A DNA stretch of 64,000 nucleotides, from the NCBI RefSeq assembly GCF_022347785.1, contig NZ_JAKRGA010000001.1, positions 124,001 to 188,000 of the forward strand. The letters run 5' to 3'. The first letter of the stretch is position 1; the number at the start of each line of letters is the position of its first letter. This DNA is from Psychrobium sp. MM17-31. Lineage in GTDB: Bacteria > Pseudomonadota > Gammaproteobacteria > Enterobacterales > Psychrobiaceae. Shown piece by piece: positions 1-10,953 of this stretch. Both the position numbers and the translations under genes were made by a program. The notes under the pieces are model-generated. The model saw only the letters and a list, made by a program, of their open reading frames with translations, did not search any database and was not told the DNA's origin.

Positions 1-145
1 GCCCAAAGCTCGCATCGTCAACAATACTTTTCTTATGCAGCGCCATATCTTTGATTGGTGGCTCAGTCGCTACAACGGGTTGTGCCATGACAGCTCCTGT
101 TATTAACGTAACTGCTGTTAATGTTTTGATAGTCAATAATTTCAA
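1..145 (-). CDS. Partial exported protein downstream of ftsK (LolA candidate)
   Basis: Only the first 48 codons are inside the window; the rest lies left of base 1. The reading frame opens with a TTG at 145-143 preceded by an AAAGAGAACG ribosome binding site. It encodes a signal peptide (Lys at position 2, hydrophobic stretch of Leu, Thr, Val and Ile, then a V-M-A type cleavage site near residue 20). The gene starts 47 bases after the ftsK stop. In many gammaproteobacteria ftsK is followed by lolA, the periplasmic lipoprotein carrier, and that order is the main reason for the suggestion. The visible mature part does not by itself prove LolA. Confidence 0.55.
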   Translation of the reverse strand, partial: MKLLTIKTLTAVTLITGAVMAQPVVATEPPIKDMALHKKSIVDDASFG

Positions 146-192
146 AATTCGTTCTCTTTAAATTGATACTCTTACGAAGACCAAACTGCCAA

Positions 193-2826
193 TTAGGCTT
201 TCGGTGGTGGTGGCGCTAAAACTTCGCGTGTGCCATTATGGCCCGGTGAACTTACGACACCAGCAGCTTCCATTTGTTCGATTAAACGCGCTGCGCGATT
301 GTAACCAATTTTAAATTTGCGCTGTACGCTAGAAATGGAGCCACGACGTGTTTCTGTAACAAAGGCCACGGCTTCATCGTAAAACTCATCGTTTTCTTCG
401 TCGCCTTCGGCCGCCTCACCAGGTAACAGTATTTGCTCGTTCGATTCACCTGATAAAATAGCGTCGATATAATTTGGTTTGCCGCGCAATTTCCAATCAT
501 CTACCACTTTGTGTACTTCATGATCATCCACAAAAGCACCGTGAACACGCGTTGGCACGCCAGTACCCGGTGGTAGGTAAAGCATGTCACCTTGACCGAG
601 TAGTTGCTCAGCACCCTGCTGATCTAAAATCGTTCGTGAATCAACTCGCGATGAAACTTGGAAGGCGATACGGGTTGGAATATTCGCTTTAATAAGACCA
701 GTAATAACGTCCACCGATGGACGCTGTGTTGCAAGAATAAGATGAATACCAGCAGCACGGGCTTTTTGCGCGATACGAGCGATTAGCTCTTCTACCTTCT
801 TACCAACTATCATGATCATGTCGGCAAATTCATCCACCACGACAACAATACTTGGCAGCGTTTCCAGCAGTGGCGCTGTTTCATCCATGCTATCGCCTGG
901 TTTCCACAGTGGATCGGTAAGTGGCTCGCCAGCTTCTATTGCCGCCTTAACTTTTGCGTTATAACCTTTGAGATTACGTACGCCAACCGCTGATAACAGC
1001 TTGTAACGACGTTCCATTTCACCCACACACCAACGCAGCGCATTAGCGGCTTCTTTCATATCAGTTACGACTTCAGCAAGTAGATGCGGAATACCCTCAT
1101 ATACCGATAGTTCAAGCATTTTCGGGTCAATCATAATGAGGCGCACTTGCTCAGGCGTTGATTTGTAAAGCAATGATAAAATCATCGCGTTTACACCAAC
1201 AGATTTGCCCGAGCCCGTAGTACCAGCAACCAATAAGTGCGGCATTTTACCTAAATCCACTACTACTGGCATACCAGCGATATCTTTACCCAATACCATG
1301 GTGAGGGCAGATTCTGAATGTTGGAACTTGTCGCAAGCGAGGTTTTCACGCAGATAAACAACTTCGCGATTCTCATTTGGAATTTCTAGACCAATAACGC
1401 TCTTACCCGGAATAACTTCCACGACACGCACGCTAAGTGCAGATAATGAGCGAGCTAAATCTTTTGACAAGCCAGAGATTTTACTTACCTTCACGCCGGG
1501 TGCTAAATCGAGTTCGAATCGAGTAATAACAGGGCCAGGGAACACATCAACCACAGTTGCTGTGATATTAAAGTCCAGTAGTTTGGCTTCAACCAAGCGT
1601 GATACGCGATCTAAGTCTTCTTGAGCAATAGGATTAGCCAGCTTCTTTGGCATATCTAATAAATCTAGTGTTGGCAACGGTGTTGTTGCGCGACGTACTG
1701 GCGGCAGGCCATCGATAGTGCCGCGTTTTTCAGGCACTTCTACCACTTTTGGTTGCACAGCAGCAATAGCTTGTGCCAGTTGGTCGTTAGACAACTCTTC
1801 GCCCGACACTCCATCTGATTTGCCATCAGCGATGTCTGATTCGGATGCGGCTTTTTCAGGCGGACGTTGATACATACTTAAATCAATATCGTCGTCGCGC
1901 GATGCACTAAATGACGGCATGTCTTCGTGATCGTCAATTTCTGCTTCAACACGACTGTTTGATGAGTTACCAATTGAGAAACTTGGTTCAGTTGATGGTT
2001 CATCAATTTGAATGTCACCTAACTGATGATCACGCTCAGCTGTTTGGCTCTGCTCAGTTGCCTTATCTGCGTCAGCGTCAAATTCAGCGCTATCATCAGC
2101 CGATGTTTGCTCTTTATCTTCTGTGGTGTTCAATAGGCTGGCAATACCTTTGACAATCCACATAACAACAGCGACTACAACGCCGCCAGTGCGCTCAACC
2201 ACTTGCATCCAGCCAATACCCGTCATCAACGTCAAGCCAGTGGCAATAAAGCAGATAAGCAATAAGGTGGTGCCAATGAAATTAAAATTAGGCAACATCG
2301 CGTTGGCAATAATATCGCCGACAATTCCTCCAGCAGAAAACGCCTGATGAATGTCGTCAAAATTAATACTCGCAGTGGCCAACACACCAAAGGCGGTTAA
2401 GAAGAAACCGATAAAACGCAGTCCCATGGTAAAAAAATCGATTTCACGTAATTTGTGATGCGCCTTAAACAGCACATAGCCAAGACCAGCGAGTAAAAAT
2501 GGTAAGCTGTATGCTAAAACACCGACGCTAACAAATAGAATATCGGCGAGATAGGCACCGGCATTACCCATCCAGTTTTTTGCCAGCTCATCACTGGCGG
2601 TTTGCGTCCACGCGGCATCACCAGCGTCAAAACTATAAAGCGCTAATAAAAGATACAGTGATAGCAGGGTCGAGGTAACAATACTTGCCTCTAAAACCCG
2701 TTGCATACCAGTAATTGGTTGCTTAGGAGAAGAATGCGTTGAGGTACTTTCCATAGGTTGCTCTTTTTCCAAATCAGGCGCGTCAGCCAATGTGTCTAAT
2801 GATTCATTGTCATTGTGTGAAACCAA
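193..2826 (-). CDS. ftsK: DNA translocase FtsK
   Basis: Cell-division DNA pump that clears and aligns chromosome termini at the septum. The 877 residues hold an N-terminal membrane domain (hydrophobic segments near 47-66, 90-120, 132-153, 183-207, possibly 214-233). An acidic, Ser/Gln-rich linker follows at about 235-390, then the alpha/beta motor with Walker A GTTGSGKS at 535-542 and Walker B VVVVDEF at about 661-667. The C-terminal winged-helix gamma domain that reads KOPS is at about 810-877. The linker is much shorter than that of E. coli FtsK (1329 aa), which is common outside enterics. The start is TTG at 2826, with AGGAG seven bases upstream. It follows lrp, 118 bases away, on the same strand. 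Confidence 0.97.
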   Translation of the reverse strand: MVSHNDNESLDTLADAPDLEKEQPMESTSTHSSPKQPITGMQRVLEASIVTSTLLSLYLLLALYSFDAGDAAWTQTASDELAKNWMGNAGAYLADILFVSVGVLAYSLPFLLAGLGYVLFKAHHKLREIDFFTMGLRFIGFFLTAFGVLATASINFDDIHQAFSAGGIVGDIIANAMLPNFNFIGTTLLLICFIATGLTLMTGIGWMQVVERTGGVVVAVVMWIVKGIASLLNTTEDKEQTSADDSAEFDADADKATEQSQTAERDHQLGDIQIDEPSTEPSFSIGNSSNSRVEAEIDDHEDMPSFSASRDDDIDLSMYQRPPEKAASESDIADGKSDGVSGEELSNDQLAQAIAAVQPKVVEVPEKRGTIDGLPPVRRATTPLPTLDLLDMPKKLANPIAQEDLDRVSRLVEAKLLDFNITATVVDVFPGPVITRFELDLAPGVKVSKISGLSKDLARSLSALSVRVVEVIPGKSVIGLEIPNENREVVYLRENLACDKFQHSESALTMVLGKDIAGMPVVVDLGKMPHLLVAGTTGSGKSVGVNAMILSLLYKSTPEQVRLIMIDPKMLELSVYEGIPHLLAEVVTDMKEAANALRWCVGEMERRYKLLSAVGVRNLKGYNAKVKAAIEAGEPLTDPLWKPGDSMDETAPLLETLPSIVVVVDEFADMIMIVGKKVEELIARIAQKARAAGIHLILATQRPSVDVITGLIKANIPTRIAFQVSSRVDSRTILDQQGAEQLLGQGDMLYLPPGTGVPTRVHGAFVDDHEVHKVVDDWKLRGKPNYIDAILSGESNEQILLPGEAAEGDEENDEFYDEAVAFVTETRRGSISSVQRKFKIGYNRAARLIEQMEAAGVVSSPGHNGTREVLAPPPPKA

Positions 2827-2944
2827 GGCTGAACTCCTGTTGAATCAATATATAAAATATGGCCATAAATCGAAGGCTTACGATACAAAATTTAGCGATT
2901 AATTGCCATGGTTAACCGCGTTTGCATCGCTGTTACGCCTAAAA

Positions 2945-3409
2945 TTAGTGGGATATTGGTAAGTTTGTGGAATATTTAACCTCTTCCATCACTACATAGG
3001 TGCGTGAGTCCTTGATATCCGGCAATGACAATAACGTTTCATTTAACACGCCGCGGTAAGTGGACATGTCCGATACACGTGTTTTCAACAGATAGTCGAA
3101 ATCGCCCGACACCAAATGACATTCTAAAATAGTGTCTAATTGCTGAGCAGCGGCATTAAAACGATCAAACACATCAGCGCTAGAACGATGAAGTTTAATT
3201 TCCACATAAACTAATAAAGAAGCATCGACGGCAGCGGGATCTAACAAGGCGGTATATTGCTTTATCACACCGCTACGCTCTAAGCGTTTGACGCGCTCTA
3301 GGCAAGGAGTTGGCGACAACCCTACCCGTTTTGACAGCTCAACATTAGAAATTCGGCCATCATTTTGTAACTCACGAAGAATGTTTTTATCGATGCGATC
3401 AAGTTCCAT
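2945..3409 (-). CDS. lrp: Leucine-responsive regulatory protein, Lrp/AsnC family
   Basis: Transcription regulator of 154 aa. An N-terminal winged helix-turn-helix (residues about 4-50, with the typical GLSPTPCLERVKRLE recognition helix) is followed by a RAM/AsnC ligand-binding domain (about 68-145, including LVSGDFDYLLK). It is divergent from the alanine dehydrogenase gene across 164 bases, so one shared control region probably serves both; Lrp-family control of ald is well known in other bacteria. Conserved order lrp-ftsK supports true Lrp rather than a paralogue. An AGGT-type ribosome binding site precedes the ATG. Confidence 0.93.
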   Translation of the reverse strand: MELDRIDKNILRELQNDGRISNVELSKRVGLSPTPCLERVKRLERSGVIKQYTALLDPAAVDASLLVYVEIKLHRSSADVFDRFNAAAQQLDTILECHLVSGDFDYLLKTRVSDMSTYRGVLNETLLSLPDIKDSRTYVVMEEVKYSTNLPISH

Positions 3410-3530
3410 TAGCTTGTCATACCTGTTTATTTAGCATAAAAAACTAATTAAACCACATTTCTCAGAACAATACTCTAGCGCTATAGCATTTTAGGAAAAA
3501 CTACAGGGAAAAATATTATATAAACTTTCA

Positions 3531-3536
3531 TATAAT
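3531..3536 (+). promoter_or_regulatory. Candidate -10 element of the ald promoter
   Basis: A perfect TATAAT lies 37 bases before the ald start codon, inside the 164-base lrp-ald divergent region. No good -35 hexamer is found at 16-18 bases, which would fit a promoter that needs an activator such as Lrp. This is inference from position and sequence only. Confidence 0.4.
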
Positions 3537-3573
3537 ATCTCGCAGTTAAAACACAACCAAACAAGGTAAAAAT

Positions 3574-4689
3574 ATGCATATCGGTGTACCAAAAGAAATA
3601 AAAAATCACGAATATCGCGTAGGCATGGTTCCAGCAAGTGTTAGAGAACTTATTCAAAACGGCCACAGCGTAGTTGTTGAAACTAACGCTGGTACTGGCA
3701 TCGGCTTCTCAGACGAAGACTACACAGCAGTTGGCGCAACTATCGCTGGCACTGCGAAAGAAATCTTCGATGCAGCTGACATGATTGTAAAAGTAAAAGA
3801 ACCACAACCTGTTGAGTGTGCAATGTTACGCGAAGGTCAAATTCTATTTACTTACCTTCACCTTGCCCCAGACTTACCGCAAACTGAAGCGCTAATTAAA
3901 TCTAAAGCAGTTTGTATCGCTTACGAAACAGTGACTGATCGCAACGGCGGTCTACCACTATTAGCACCTATGTCAGAAGTTGCTGGCCGCATGTCTATTC
4001 AAGCTGGCGCACAAGCCCTTGAAAAATCAAACTCTGGTCGCGGCATGCTATTAGGTGGCGTACCTGGTGTTGAGCCAGCTAAAGTAGTTGTAATCGGCGG
4101 CGGTATGGTTGGTAACAACGCAGCGCAAATGGCAGTCGGTTTAGGTGCTGACGTAACTATCTTAGATCGCAACATCGACACGCTACGTCGTCTAAACGTT
4201 CAGTTTGGCAACACGGCTAAAGTGCTTTACTCAACGGCTGACACGCTAGAAAAAGAAGTATTAGCAGCTGATTTAGTTATCGGTGGCGTATTAATCCCAG
4301 GTGCTGCAGCACCTAAACTAGTGACTAAAGAGCACATCGCAGCAATGAAAGCTGGCGCAGCTATCGTTGACGTTGCAATCGACCAAGGCGGTTGTATTGA
4401 AACATCAAAAGCAACGACTCACCAAGAGCCGACTTACATCGTTGATGACGTTGTTCACTACTGTGTTGCTAACATGCCTGGTGCTGTGCCACGTACTTCT
4501 ACGTTCGCACTTAACAATGCAACGTTACCGTACATCATCGAGTTAGCGAACAAAGGCTACAAAGAAGCCCTTTCTTCTAATCAAGATTTCTTAAACGGTC
4601 TAAACGTAATCGATGGCAAAATCACTTGTGAAAGTGTAGCTGTTGCTCACGGCATGGACTACGTTGCACCAGAAGTTGCTATCGCTTAA
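3574..4689 (+). CDS. ald: Alanine dehydrogenase
   Basis: Catalyses NAD-dependent reversible oxidative deamination of L-alanine to pyruvate and ammonia. The 371 residues match the family length and begin with the typical MHIGVPKEIKNHEYRVG. The nucleotide-binding Rossmann motif GGGMVGNNAAQMA is near residues 174-186, and the conserved ending NMPGAVPRTSTFALNN is near 305-320. It stands alone between lrp (divergent) and a terminator just downstream. Strong codon preference (GCA, GGT, CGT, TAC) suggests high expression. Confidence 0.97.
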   Translation: MHIGVPKEIKNHEYRVGMVPASVRELIQNGHSVVVETNAGTGIGFSDEDYTAVGATIAGTAKEIFDAADMIVKVKEPQPVECAMLREGQILFTYLHLAPDLPQTEALIKSKAVCIAYETVTDRNGGLPLLAPMSEVAGRMSIQAGAQALEKSNSGRGMLLGGVPGVEPAKVVVIGGGMVGNNAAQMAVGLGADVTILDRNIDTLRRLNVQFGNTAKVLYSTADTLEKEVLAADLVIGGVLIPGAAAPKLVTKEHIAAMKAGAAIVDVAIDQGGCIETSKATTHQEPTYIVDDVVHYCVANMPGAVPRTSTFALNNATLPYIIELANKGYKEALSSNQDFLNGLNVIDGKITCESVAVAHGMDYVAPEVAIA

Positions 4690-4717
4690 TTAGTGAAACT
4701 TCTTGTGTAAAGATAAG

Positions 4718-4745
4718 AAGCCAGCATTACGCTGGCTTTTTTTAT
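4718..4745 (+). terminator. Rho-independent terminator after ald
   Basis: Stem AAGCCAGC (4718-4725), loop ATTAC, stem GCTGGCTT (4731-4738), followed by a run of T to 4743. It lies 28 bases after the ald stop. Confidence 0.85.
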
Positions 4746-4872
4746 GTCCTTAATAAGCTATAACTCATAACTTATTGTGCCGTAACCTTGATATTCATAT
4801 ACTAAGCCCAACATATACACATAATCATATTATTTTTGTTCGCAAATGGCGGATAACCCCAGTTCCCTTTAG

Positions 4873-5832
<960 letters not shown>

Positions 5833-5863
5833 AGGCCATAGAAACGAACAAATCAAAGTAACG

Positions 5864-5900
5864 AAAAAGCCCGATACGTTTTCACGTATCGGGCTTTTTT
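5864..5900. terminator. Bidirectional terminator between trxB and the convergent exported-protein gene
   Basis: Near-perfect inverted repeat: AAAAAGCCCGATACG (5864-5878), loop TTTTCA, CGTATCGGGCTTTTT (5885-5899). A-run and T-run flanks give a U-tract on both strands, and the two flanking genes converge. Confidence 0.9.
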
Positions 5901-5917
5901 AGATTCTCTAACACAAG

Positions 5918-6385
5918 TTATATCTTATCGATAAATACACCGGTTTCGAAATACACTAAACGAACTTTGTCGTTAGCACGATAAACGCGATCATTTTGCG
6001 TCGCTAAGATAATTGCCTGACGCTTGCCATTGTTTAATCGCACCTGCAGCTCAGTTAACCGTACTTTATTGCTGCTCTTTAACTCGTTGCCTTCGTCTTT
6101 TTTTTGATTGTGAGCCAAAATGGTATTAAGAACACGCTTAATATCATGTCCTGAGCCATTGCCGTATTGATAGCCCAACACGCCACCTAGCAAAGATTTA
6201 CCAAACAGTGCCCAATTGCGGTTTTTATCCCGCTCTAAATCCTGTTCACTCAATTGCCGGATACTAGAAACGACAGCCGACTCAACTTTTGAAATCTGAA
6301 TAGTTTTATCATTGGCCACAGCATTTCCCTGCGTGCTAACTACGCCAATAATTAATACAATTCCCAACACAACCAATCGTTTCAT
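5918..6385 (-). CDS. Exported glycine-zipper protein of unknown function
   Basis: A 155-aa protein with an N-terminal signal peptide (residues 1-24, MKRLVVLGIVLIIGVVS). No lipobox cysteine is present, so it is probably a soluble or membrane-associated periplasmic protein. A Gly-rich hydrophobic segment SLLGGVLGYQYGNGSG (about 65-80) and a C-terminal beta-rich part with VYRANDKVRLVY recall SlyB/17-kDa-antigen-type glycine-zipper proteins, although those are lipoproteins. A GGAG site precedes the ATG. No function is known to me; the resemblance rests on pattern only. Confidence 0.8.
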   Translation of the reverse strand: MKRLVVLGIVLIIGVVSTQGNAVANDKTIQISKVESAVVSSIRQLSEQDLERDKNRNWALFGKSLLGGVLGYQYGNGSGHDIKRVLNTILAHNQKKDEGNELKSSNKVRLTELQVRLNNGKRQAIILATQNDRVYRANDKVRLVYFETGVFIDKI

Positions 6386-6507
6386 TTAGCTCTCCATGTG
6401 CTACAAGCTGGTAATTAACCCAACGCACGTACAAATAATTATTTTGCAAATACTTAGGTATAATATAGTGTAATAAAAATTAACGATGAGCGCACCTATT
6501 CTTAAAT

Positions 6508-7206
6508 ATGAGTCAACTCACACTTTTAGATCCAACGAATATTGAATTTCCACCAGTGCATTTCGCACTGTCTGAGCCAGATGGTCTGTTAGCAGCTGGT
6601 GGCGACCTCACCGATGCCCGGCTAGTGAATGCTTATAAAAATGGAATTTTTCCGTGGTTTAATGAAGAAGATCCTATTATGTGGTGGTCTCCAAGCCAGC
6701 GCTGCGTCATTGACTGTCGAGAATTCCACATTAGCAGGTCACTTGCTAAGTTTATTCGTAAAACTCCATTACGAGTAACAATCAATCATGCCTTTGAAGA
6801 AGTCATACACCAGTGCCGTCAACCGCGAAAAGATGGTCTCGGTACCTGGATAGATAACAAAATGACACAGGCCTATACTCAGCTGCACCAACAAGGAAAA
6901 GCACAGAGTGTTGAAGTATGGCAAGACAACGAGCTCGTTGGCGGCTTATACGGTGTGTCGATGAGTAATGTGTTTTGTGGTGAGTCGATGTTTTCACTTA
7001 AACCCAATGGTTCGAAAATTGCCCTACTTGCGCTGAGTAAATTTCTGTTGGCCCACAATATCTCCCTCATTGACTGCCAAATAGAAAATCCGCATTTAAT
7101 ATCGCTTGGCGCCAAACTCATCCAGCGAGACGAATTTATCACCTTTATTAATAAACAAACATCAAGCACTATCAATTGGCAACCGCAGGAGCTCACCATT
7201 GTCTGA
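6508..7206 (+). CDS. aat: Leucyl/phenylalanyl-tRNA--protein transferase
   Basis: Transfers Leu or Phe from aminoacyl-tRNA to proteins that begin with Lys or Arg, making them N-end-rule substrates. The 232 residues carry family hallmarks: FPPVHFALSEPDGLLAAGGD near the N-terminus, YKNGIFPWFNEEDPIMWWSP (about 43-62) and the C-terminal IDCQIENPHLISLGAK (about 188-203). Its last 8 bases overlap the start of bpt, so the two are probably translationally coupled. Confidence 0.97.
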   Translation: MSQLTLLDPTNIEFPPVHFALSEPDGLLAAGGDLTDARLVNAYKNGIFPWFNEEDPIMWWSPSQRCVIDCREFHISRSLAKFIRKTPLRVTINHAFEEVIHQCRQPRKDGLGTWIDNKMTQAYTQLHQQGKAQSVEVWQDNELVGGLYGVSMSNVFCGESMFSLKPNGSKIALLALSKFLLAHNISLIDCQIENPHLISLGAKLIQRDEFITFINKQTSSTINWQPQELTIV

Positions 7207-7906
7207 GTTAGAACAATTAACCCTCGGCCTAACCCAATCAAACGATTGTAGCTATTTACCTGGTGAGTCAGAGCGCTTATTGGTGGTTTATCCCAATGAG
7301 CAAATCAACAGCTATATTTATCAGCAACTCATGGAACGTGGATTTAGGCGTGGGGGCAACGATGCTTATCGCCCCCATTGTGAGCATTGCCGAGCCTGTC
7401 AGAGCATTCGCATAAACGTCGATGATTTTACGCCGAGTAAGAGTCAAAAGCGGGTGTTAAATAAAGCCAAACATATTACCAGTCGATGGGTCACCGAGCC
7501 ATCACAAGACTATTTTGCGTTATATAGTAAATATATTAGTCTGCGTCATAGCGACGGTAGTATGTACCCTCCTCAATTAAGTGCCCTTGAAACCTTTACC
7601 AAATGTAATTGGCTTAATATTGGCTTTTTGGAATCTTATGATGGCGACAAACTCATCGGCGTCGCTGTCACTGACATATTAGGGAACGGCTTATCAGCGG
7701 TTTATACCTTCTTCGACCCAGACTACGAAGCATTATCTCTCGGCAAAGTTCATATCTTGCGGCAAATCGAGCAATCCCGAAAACTAGGTTTGCAATACCT
7801 TTACTTAGGCTTTCAAATCGATGACTGTAAAGCGATGAATTACAAGCAACAATATCGTCCAAATGAGCGCTACATCGACAATAGATGGATTAAATACAAA
7901 AATTAG
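7199..7906 (+). CDS. bpt: Aspartate/glutamate leucyltransferase (arginyl-transferase family)
   Basis: Adds Leu from Leu-tRNA to proteins beginning with Asp or Glu, the second arm of the bacterial N-end rule. I place the start at TTG 7199: it has AGGAG at 7187-7191 with seven bases of spacing, gives a 235-aa protein of family length and begins in the conserved LTLGLTQSNDCSYLPG. A longer frame from 7106 lies inside aat and lacks family similarity. The N-terminal ATE domain includes PHCEHCRACQSIRI, and the C-terminal acyltransferase domain ends KQQYRPNERY. It overlaps aat by 8 bases. Confidence 0.93.
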   Translation: MSELEQLTLGLTQSNDCSYLPGESERLLVVYPNEQINSYIYQQLMERGFRRGGNDAYRPHCEHCRACQSIRINVDDFTPSKSQKRVLNKAKHITSRWVTEPSQDYFALYSKYISLRHSDGSMYPPQLSALETFTKCNWLNIGFLESYDGDKLIGVAVTDILGNGLSAVYTFFDPDYEALSLGKVHILRQIEQSRKLGLQYLYLGFQIDDCKAMNYKQQYRPNERYIDNRWIKYKN

Positions 7907-8007
7907 CTTCCAAACCTTTACACAGCGAGCTAATTAGTTCATCATTTGCGCCCATAAATTAGCACAGTTAATTAATGGCTAATTATTTACTCAAATTTTT
8001 AATCTAA

Positions 8008-8250
<243 letters not shown>

Positions 8251-8282
8251 TCGCTTTTATAATTACTAAACGGTAATTATAA

Positions 8283-8313
8283 AAAAAGCCCATCGATTAT
8301 CGATGGGCTTTTT
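8283..8313. terminator. Bidirectional terminator between infA and clpA
   Basis: Inverted repeat AAAAAGCCCATCGA (8283-8296), loop TTA, TCGATGGGCTTTTT (8300-8313). Both strands end with a U-tract, and it sits between convergent genes. Confidence 0.9.
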
Positions 8314-8318
8314 GCTTT

Positions 8319-8338
8319 CTAGCGTCCGAAGACGCTAG
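8319..8338 (-). promoter_or_regulatory. UUCG tetraloop hairpin overlapping the clpA stop codon
   Basis: Perfect 8-bp stem CTAGCGTC / GACGCTAG. On the minus-strand RNA the loop is UUCG closed by C-G, the extra-stable cUUCGg tetraloop. The clpA TAG stop (8337-8335) is inside the 5' arm. No U-tract follows directly; the true terminator comes next at 8313-8283. It may protect the mRNA 3' end from exonucleases. The structure is seen; the role is inferred. Confidence 0.6.
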
Positions 8339-10599
8339 TTAATTTCTTCATGTTTCTCTGCAGCGACAAATTCAAACGCAAGCGCGTCATTTTTTAACGA
8401 CACTGATACCGTACCACCGCGACTCAATTCACCGAATAACAACTCATTAGCCATTGGCTTTTTAAGCTCGTCTTGAATGACACGGGTCATAGGGCGTGCC
8501 CCCATGGTTTTGTCATAACCTTTATTCACCAGCCATAAACGCGCCTCTTTATCGACATTGAGAGTTACCGCTTTAGCATCAAGCTGTGCTTGAACCTCAA
8601 CGATAAACTTATCAACCACCTGTTCGATAATTGATTGCTCAAGGCTGTTAAACCACACAATCGAATCTAGACGATTTCTAAACTCAGGCGAGAATACGCG
8701 GTTAATTTCTTGCATCGCATCGGTTGAGTTATCTTGCACTTGGAAACCAATCGACTGACGCTCAGTTTGCGCGACACCTGCATTAGTGGTCATCACTAAA
8801 ATCACGTTTCTAAAGTCAGCTTTACGGCCGTTATTATCGGTAAGGCTACCGTGATCCATCACTTGCAATAGCAAGTTATAAACATCACTGTGGGCTTTTT
8901 CGATTTCATCGAGTAAAACAACACTATGCGGGTGTTTACGCACTGCATCTGTCAGTAAACCACCTTGGTCATAACCAACATAACCCGGCGGCGCACCAAT
9001 CAAGCGACTTACTGTGTGGCTCTCTAAGTACTCAGACATATCAAAGCGAATAAGCTCAACACCCAAACACTTAGCGAGTTGCTTACAAACTTCTGTTTTA
9101 CCAACACCTGTGGCGCCGGCAAATAAGAAAGAGCCAATTGGCTTATCTTCATTACCCAGACCTGAGCGTGATAAACGAATTGCCGAAGTTAGCTTATCAA
9201 TGGCAGGATCTTGGCCAAATACCACAAGTTTTAAATTACGATCTAAGTGTTGTAGTAGATTGATGTCAGATGACGATACCGACTGCTCAGGAATACGCGC
9301 CATTTTGGCAATGATGGTTTCGATATGCGACACATCAATCACATTGTCATCCTGCTCATTACGGGTCATCGCATGGCGTGCACCGGCTTCATCCATTACA
9401 TCGATCGCTTTGTCAGGCAAGAAGCGCTCAAGGATGTACTTATCTGATAATTTAGCTGCCGCCTTCATTGCTGCACGGGTATAAGTAACGTTGTGATGTT
9501 TTTCGTAACTTGGCTTTAGTCCCATTAAGATATCTGTTGTATCTTCAATTGACGGCTCTACCACATCGATTTTTTGGAAACGACGCGCAAGCGCTCGGTC
9601 TTTCTCAAAGATGCCACTAAATTCTTGATAGGTTGTTGAGCCAATACAGCGCAGCTTACCATTCGAAAGTAGTGGTTTTAGTAAGTTCGACGCATCGAGC
9701 ATACCGCCAGAGGCAGCACCAGCGCCGATAATGGTATGAATTTCATCGATAAATAAAATCGCGTCCGCTTGTTTTTCAAACTCTTTCAATACCGATTTAA
9801 AGCGTTTTTCAAAATCACCGCGATATTTAGTACCCGCTAAAATTGCGCCCATATCTAGAGAATAAATCACGTGATCTTTAATCACATCAGGTACATCATC
9901 TTTAATGATCCTAAAAGCCAGACCTTCTGCAATGGCGGTTTTTCCAACACCTGCTTCCCCCACCAATAATGGGTTATTCTTACGGCGGCGAGATAATACC
10001 TGTACGGTGCGCTCTACTTCACTAGCACGGCCAATTAACGGATCAATTTCACCCGCGCTTGCCGCTTCGTTTAGATTAACTGCATATTTGGTTAAGGCAC
10101 TAGCTTTTCCGGCCTCTTCGCCACCTTCGGTTTGTTCAAGGCCTGGCACAGCATCGTGCTCTTCGTCTTTTGAAACGCCATGAGAAATATAGTTAACCAC
10201 ATCGAGGCGTGACACATCAGATTTCTTCAATAAATAAGTGGCTTGAGACTCTTGCTCACTAAAAATAGCCACTAGTACGTTGGCACCGCTAACTTCACTA
10301 TTACCAGATGACTGGACATGGAAAACGGCACGTTGTAATACACGTTGAAAACCCAATGTTGGCTGAGTTTCGCGATCGTTATCATCTACTGGTAGTAGCG
10401 GAGTTGTTTCTTCAATAAAGGAAATGAGCTCTTGTTTGAGAGAAGCTAGGTTTGCACCACATGCCTTAAGTGCGTCTTTAGCTGATTCGTTGTCGATGAG
10501 GGCCAATAATAGATGTTCTACCGTCATAAACTCATGACGTTTTGCACGTGCATCTCTAAAGGCGTTATTGAGCGTTAATTCTAGTGATTTATTTAACAT
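8335..10599 (-). CDS. clpA: ATP-dependent Clp protease ATP-binding subunit ClpA
   Basis: AAA+ unfoldase that feeds ClpP. The start is set at ATG 10599 because AAGGGG lies seven bases upstream and the protein then begins MLNKSLELTLN like E. coli ClpA; the frame extends nine codons further without similarity. In the resulting 754 aa there is a double Clp-N domain (1-145), Walker A GEAGVGKT at 214-221, Walker B LFIDEIHT, a second Walker A GATGVGKT at 495-502 and a ClpP-docking loop SIGFQVQDN. The gene is 39 bases downstream of clpS, in the same direction. Confidence 0.97.
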   Translation of the reverse strand: MLNKSLELTLNNAFRDARAKRHEFMTVEHLLLALIDNESAKDALKACGANLASLKQELISFIEETTPLLPVDDNDRETQPTLGFQRVLQRAVFHVQSSGNSEVSGANVLVAIFSEQESQATYLLKKSDVSRLDVVNYISHGVSKDEEHDAVPGLEQTEGGEEAGKASALTKYAVNLNEAASAGEIDPLIGRASEVERTVQVLSRRRKNNPLLVGEAGVGKTAIAEGLAFRIIKDDVPDVIKDHVIYSLDMGAILAGTKYRGDFEKRFKSVLKEFEKQADAILFIDEIHTIIGAGAASGGMLDASNLLKPLLSNGKLRCIGSTTYQEFSGIFEKDRALARRFQKIDVVEPSIEDTTDILMGLKPSYEKHHNVTYTRAAMKAAAKLSDKYILERFLPDKAIDVMDEAGARHAMTRNEQDDNVIDVSHIETIIAKMARIPEQSVSSSDINLLQHLDRNLKLVVFGQDPAIDKLTSAIRLSRSGLGNEDKPIGSFLFAGATGVGKTEVCKQLAKCLGVELIRFDMSEYLESHTVSRLIGAPPGYVGYDQGGLLTDAVRKHPHSVVLLDEIEKAHSDVYNLLLQVMDHGSLTDNNGRKADFRNVILVMTTNAGVAQTERQSIGFQVQDNSTDAMQEINRVFSPEFRNRLDSIVWFNSLEQSIIEQVVDKFIVEVQAQLDAKAVTLNVDKEARLWLVNKGYDKTMGARPMTRVIQDELKKPMANELLFGELSRGGTVSVSLKNDALAFEFVAAEKHEEIN

Positions 10600-10638
10600 A
10601 GGTATCCCCTTATAAGATAAAGTCACTGTGACCAGCGG

Positions 10639-10953
10639 TTATACTTCTTCCATAGTACATAATAGTGGATGACCGTTTTCACGTGCACAATCATTCACTT
10701 GGCTGACCTTAGTTTCTGCAACGTCGGCACTATATGTACCACATGTTGCTTTCCCTTCTTGATGGATTTGCATCATCAATTGATAGGCTACTTCGTCGGT
10801 TTTATTAAAGAAAACTTTAAGCACATCAATGACAAAATCCATCGGCGTATAATCATCGTTATTTAAGACAACTTTATATAGCGATGGCGGCTTTAATGCC
10901 TGTTTTTCAGCATCCTTTTCAAGCACTAATTCATTATCATTAAACTGACTCAT
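10639..10953 (-). CDS. clpS: ClpS adaptor protein
   Basis: N-recognin that delivers N-degron proteins to ClpA. The 104 residues contain the conserved pocket motif [14 protein letters not shown], with Asp33-Asp34 and His64 in the positions that bind the N-terminal amino group of substrates. The extended N-terminus (about 1-24) is the part known to insert into ClpA. It is co-directional with clpA and divergent from cspD, as in E. coli. Confidence 0.97.
   Translation of the reverse strand: MSQFNDNELVLEKDAEKQALKPPSLYKVVLNNDDYTPMDFVIDVLKVFFNKTDEVAYQLMMQIHQEGKATCGTYSADVAETKVSQVNDCARENGHPLLCTMEEV

Noticed and set aside
7106-7198. Upstream extension of the leucyltransferase frame inside aat
   Set aside because: No family similarity in the first 31 codons; TTG 7199 has an ideal AGGAG and the family N-terminus.
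7934-7980. GCTAATT / AATTAGC inverted repeat before infA
   Set aside because: Short stem with a long loop in AT-rich sequence; expected by chance.
9014-9484. 156-codon plus-strand frame inside clpA
   Set aside because: Opposite strand of a highly conserved AAA+ gene; no independent support.
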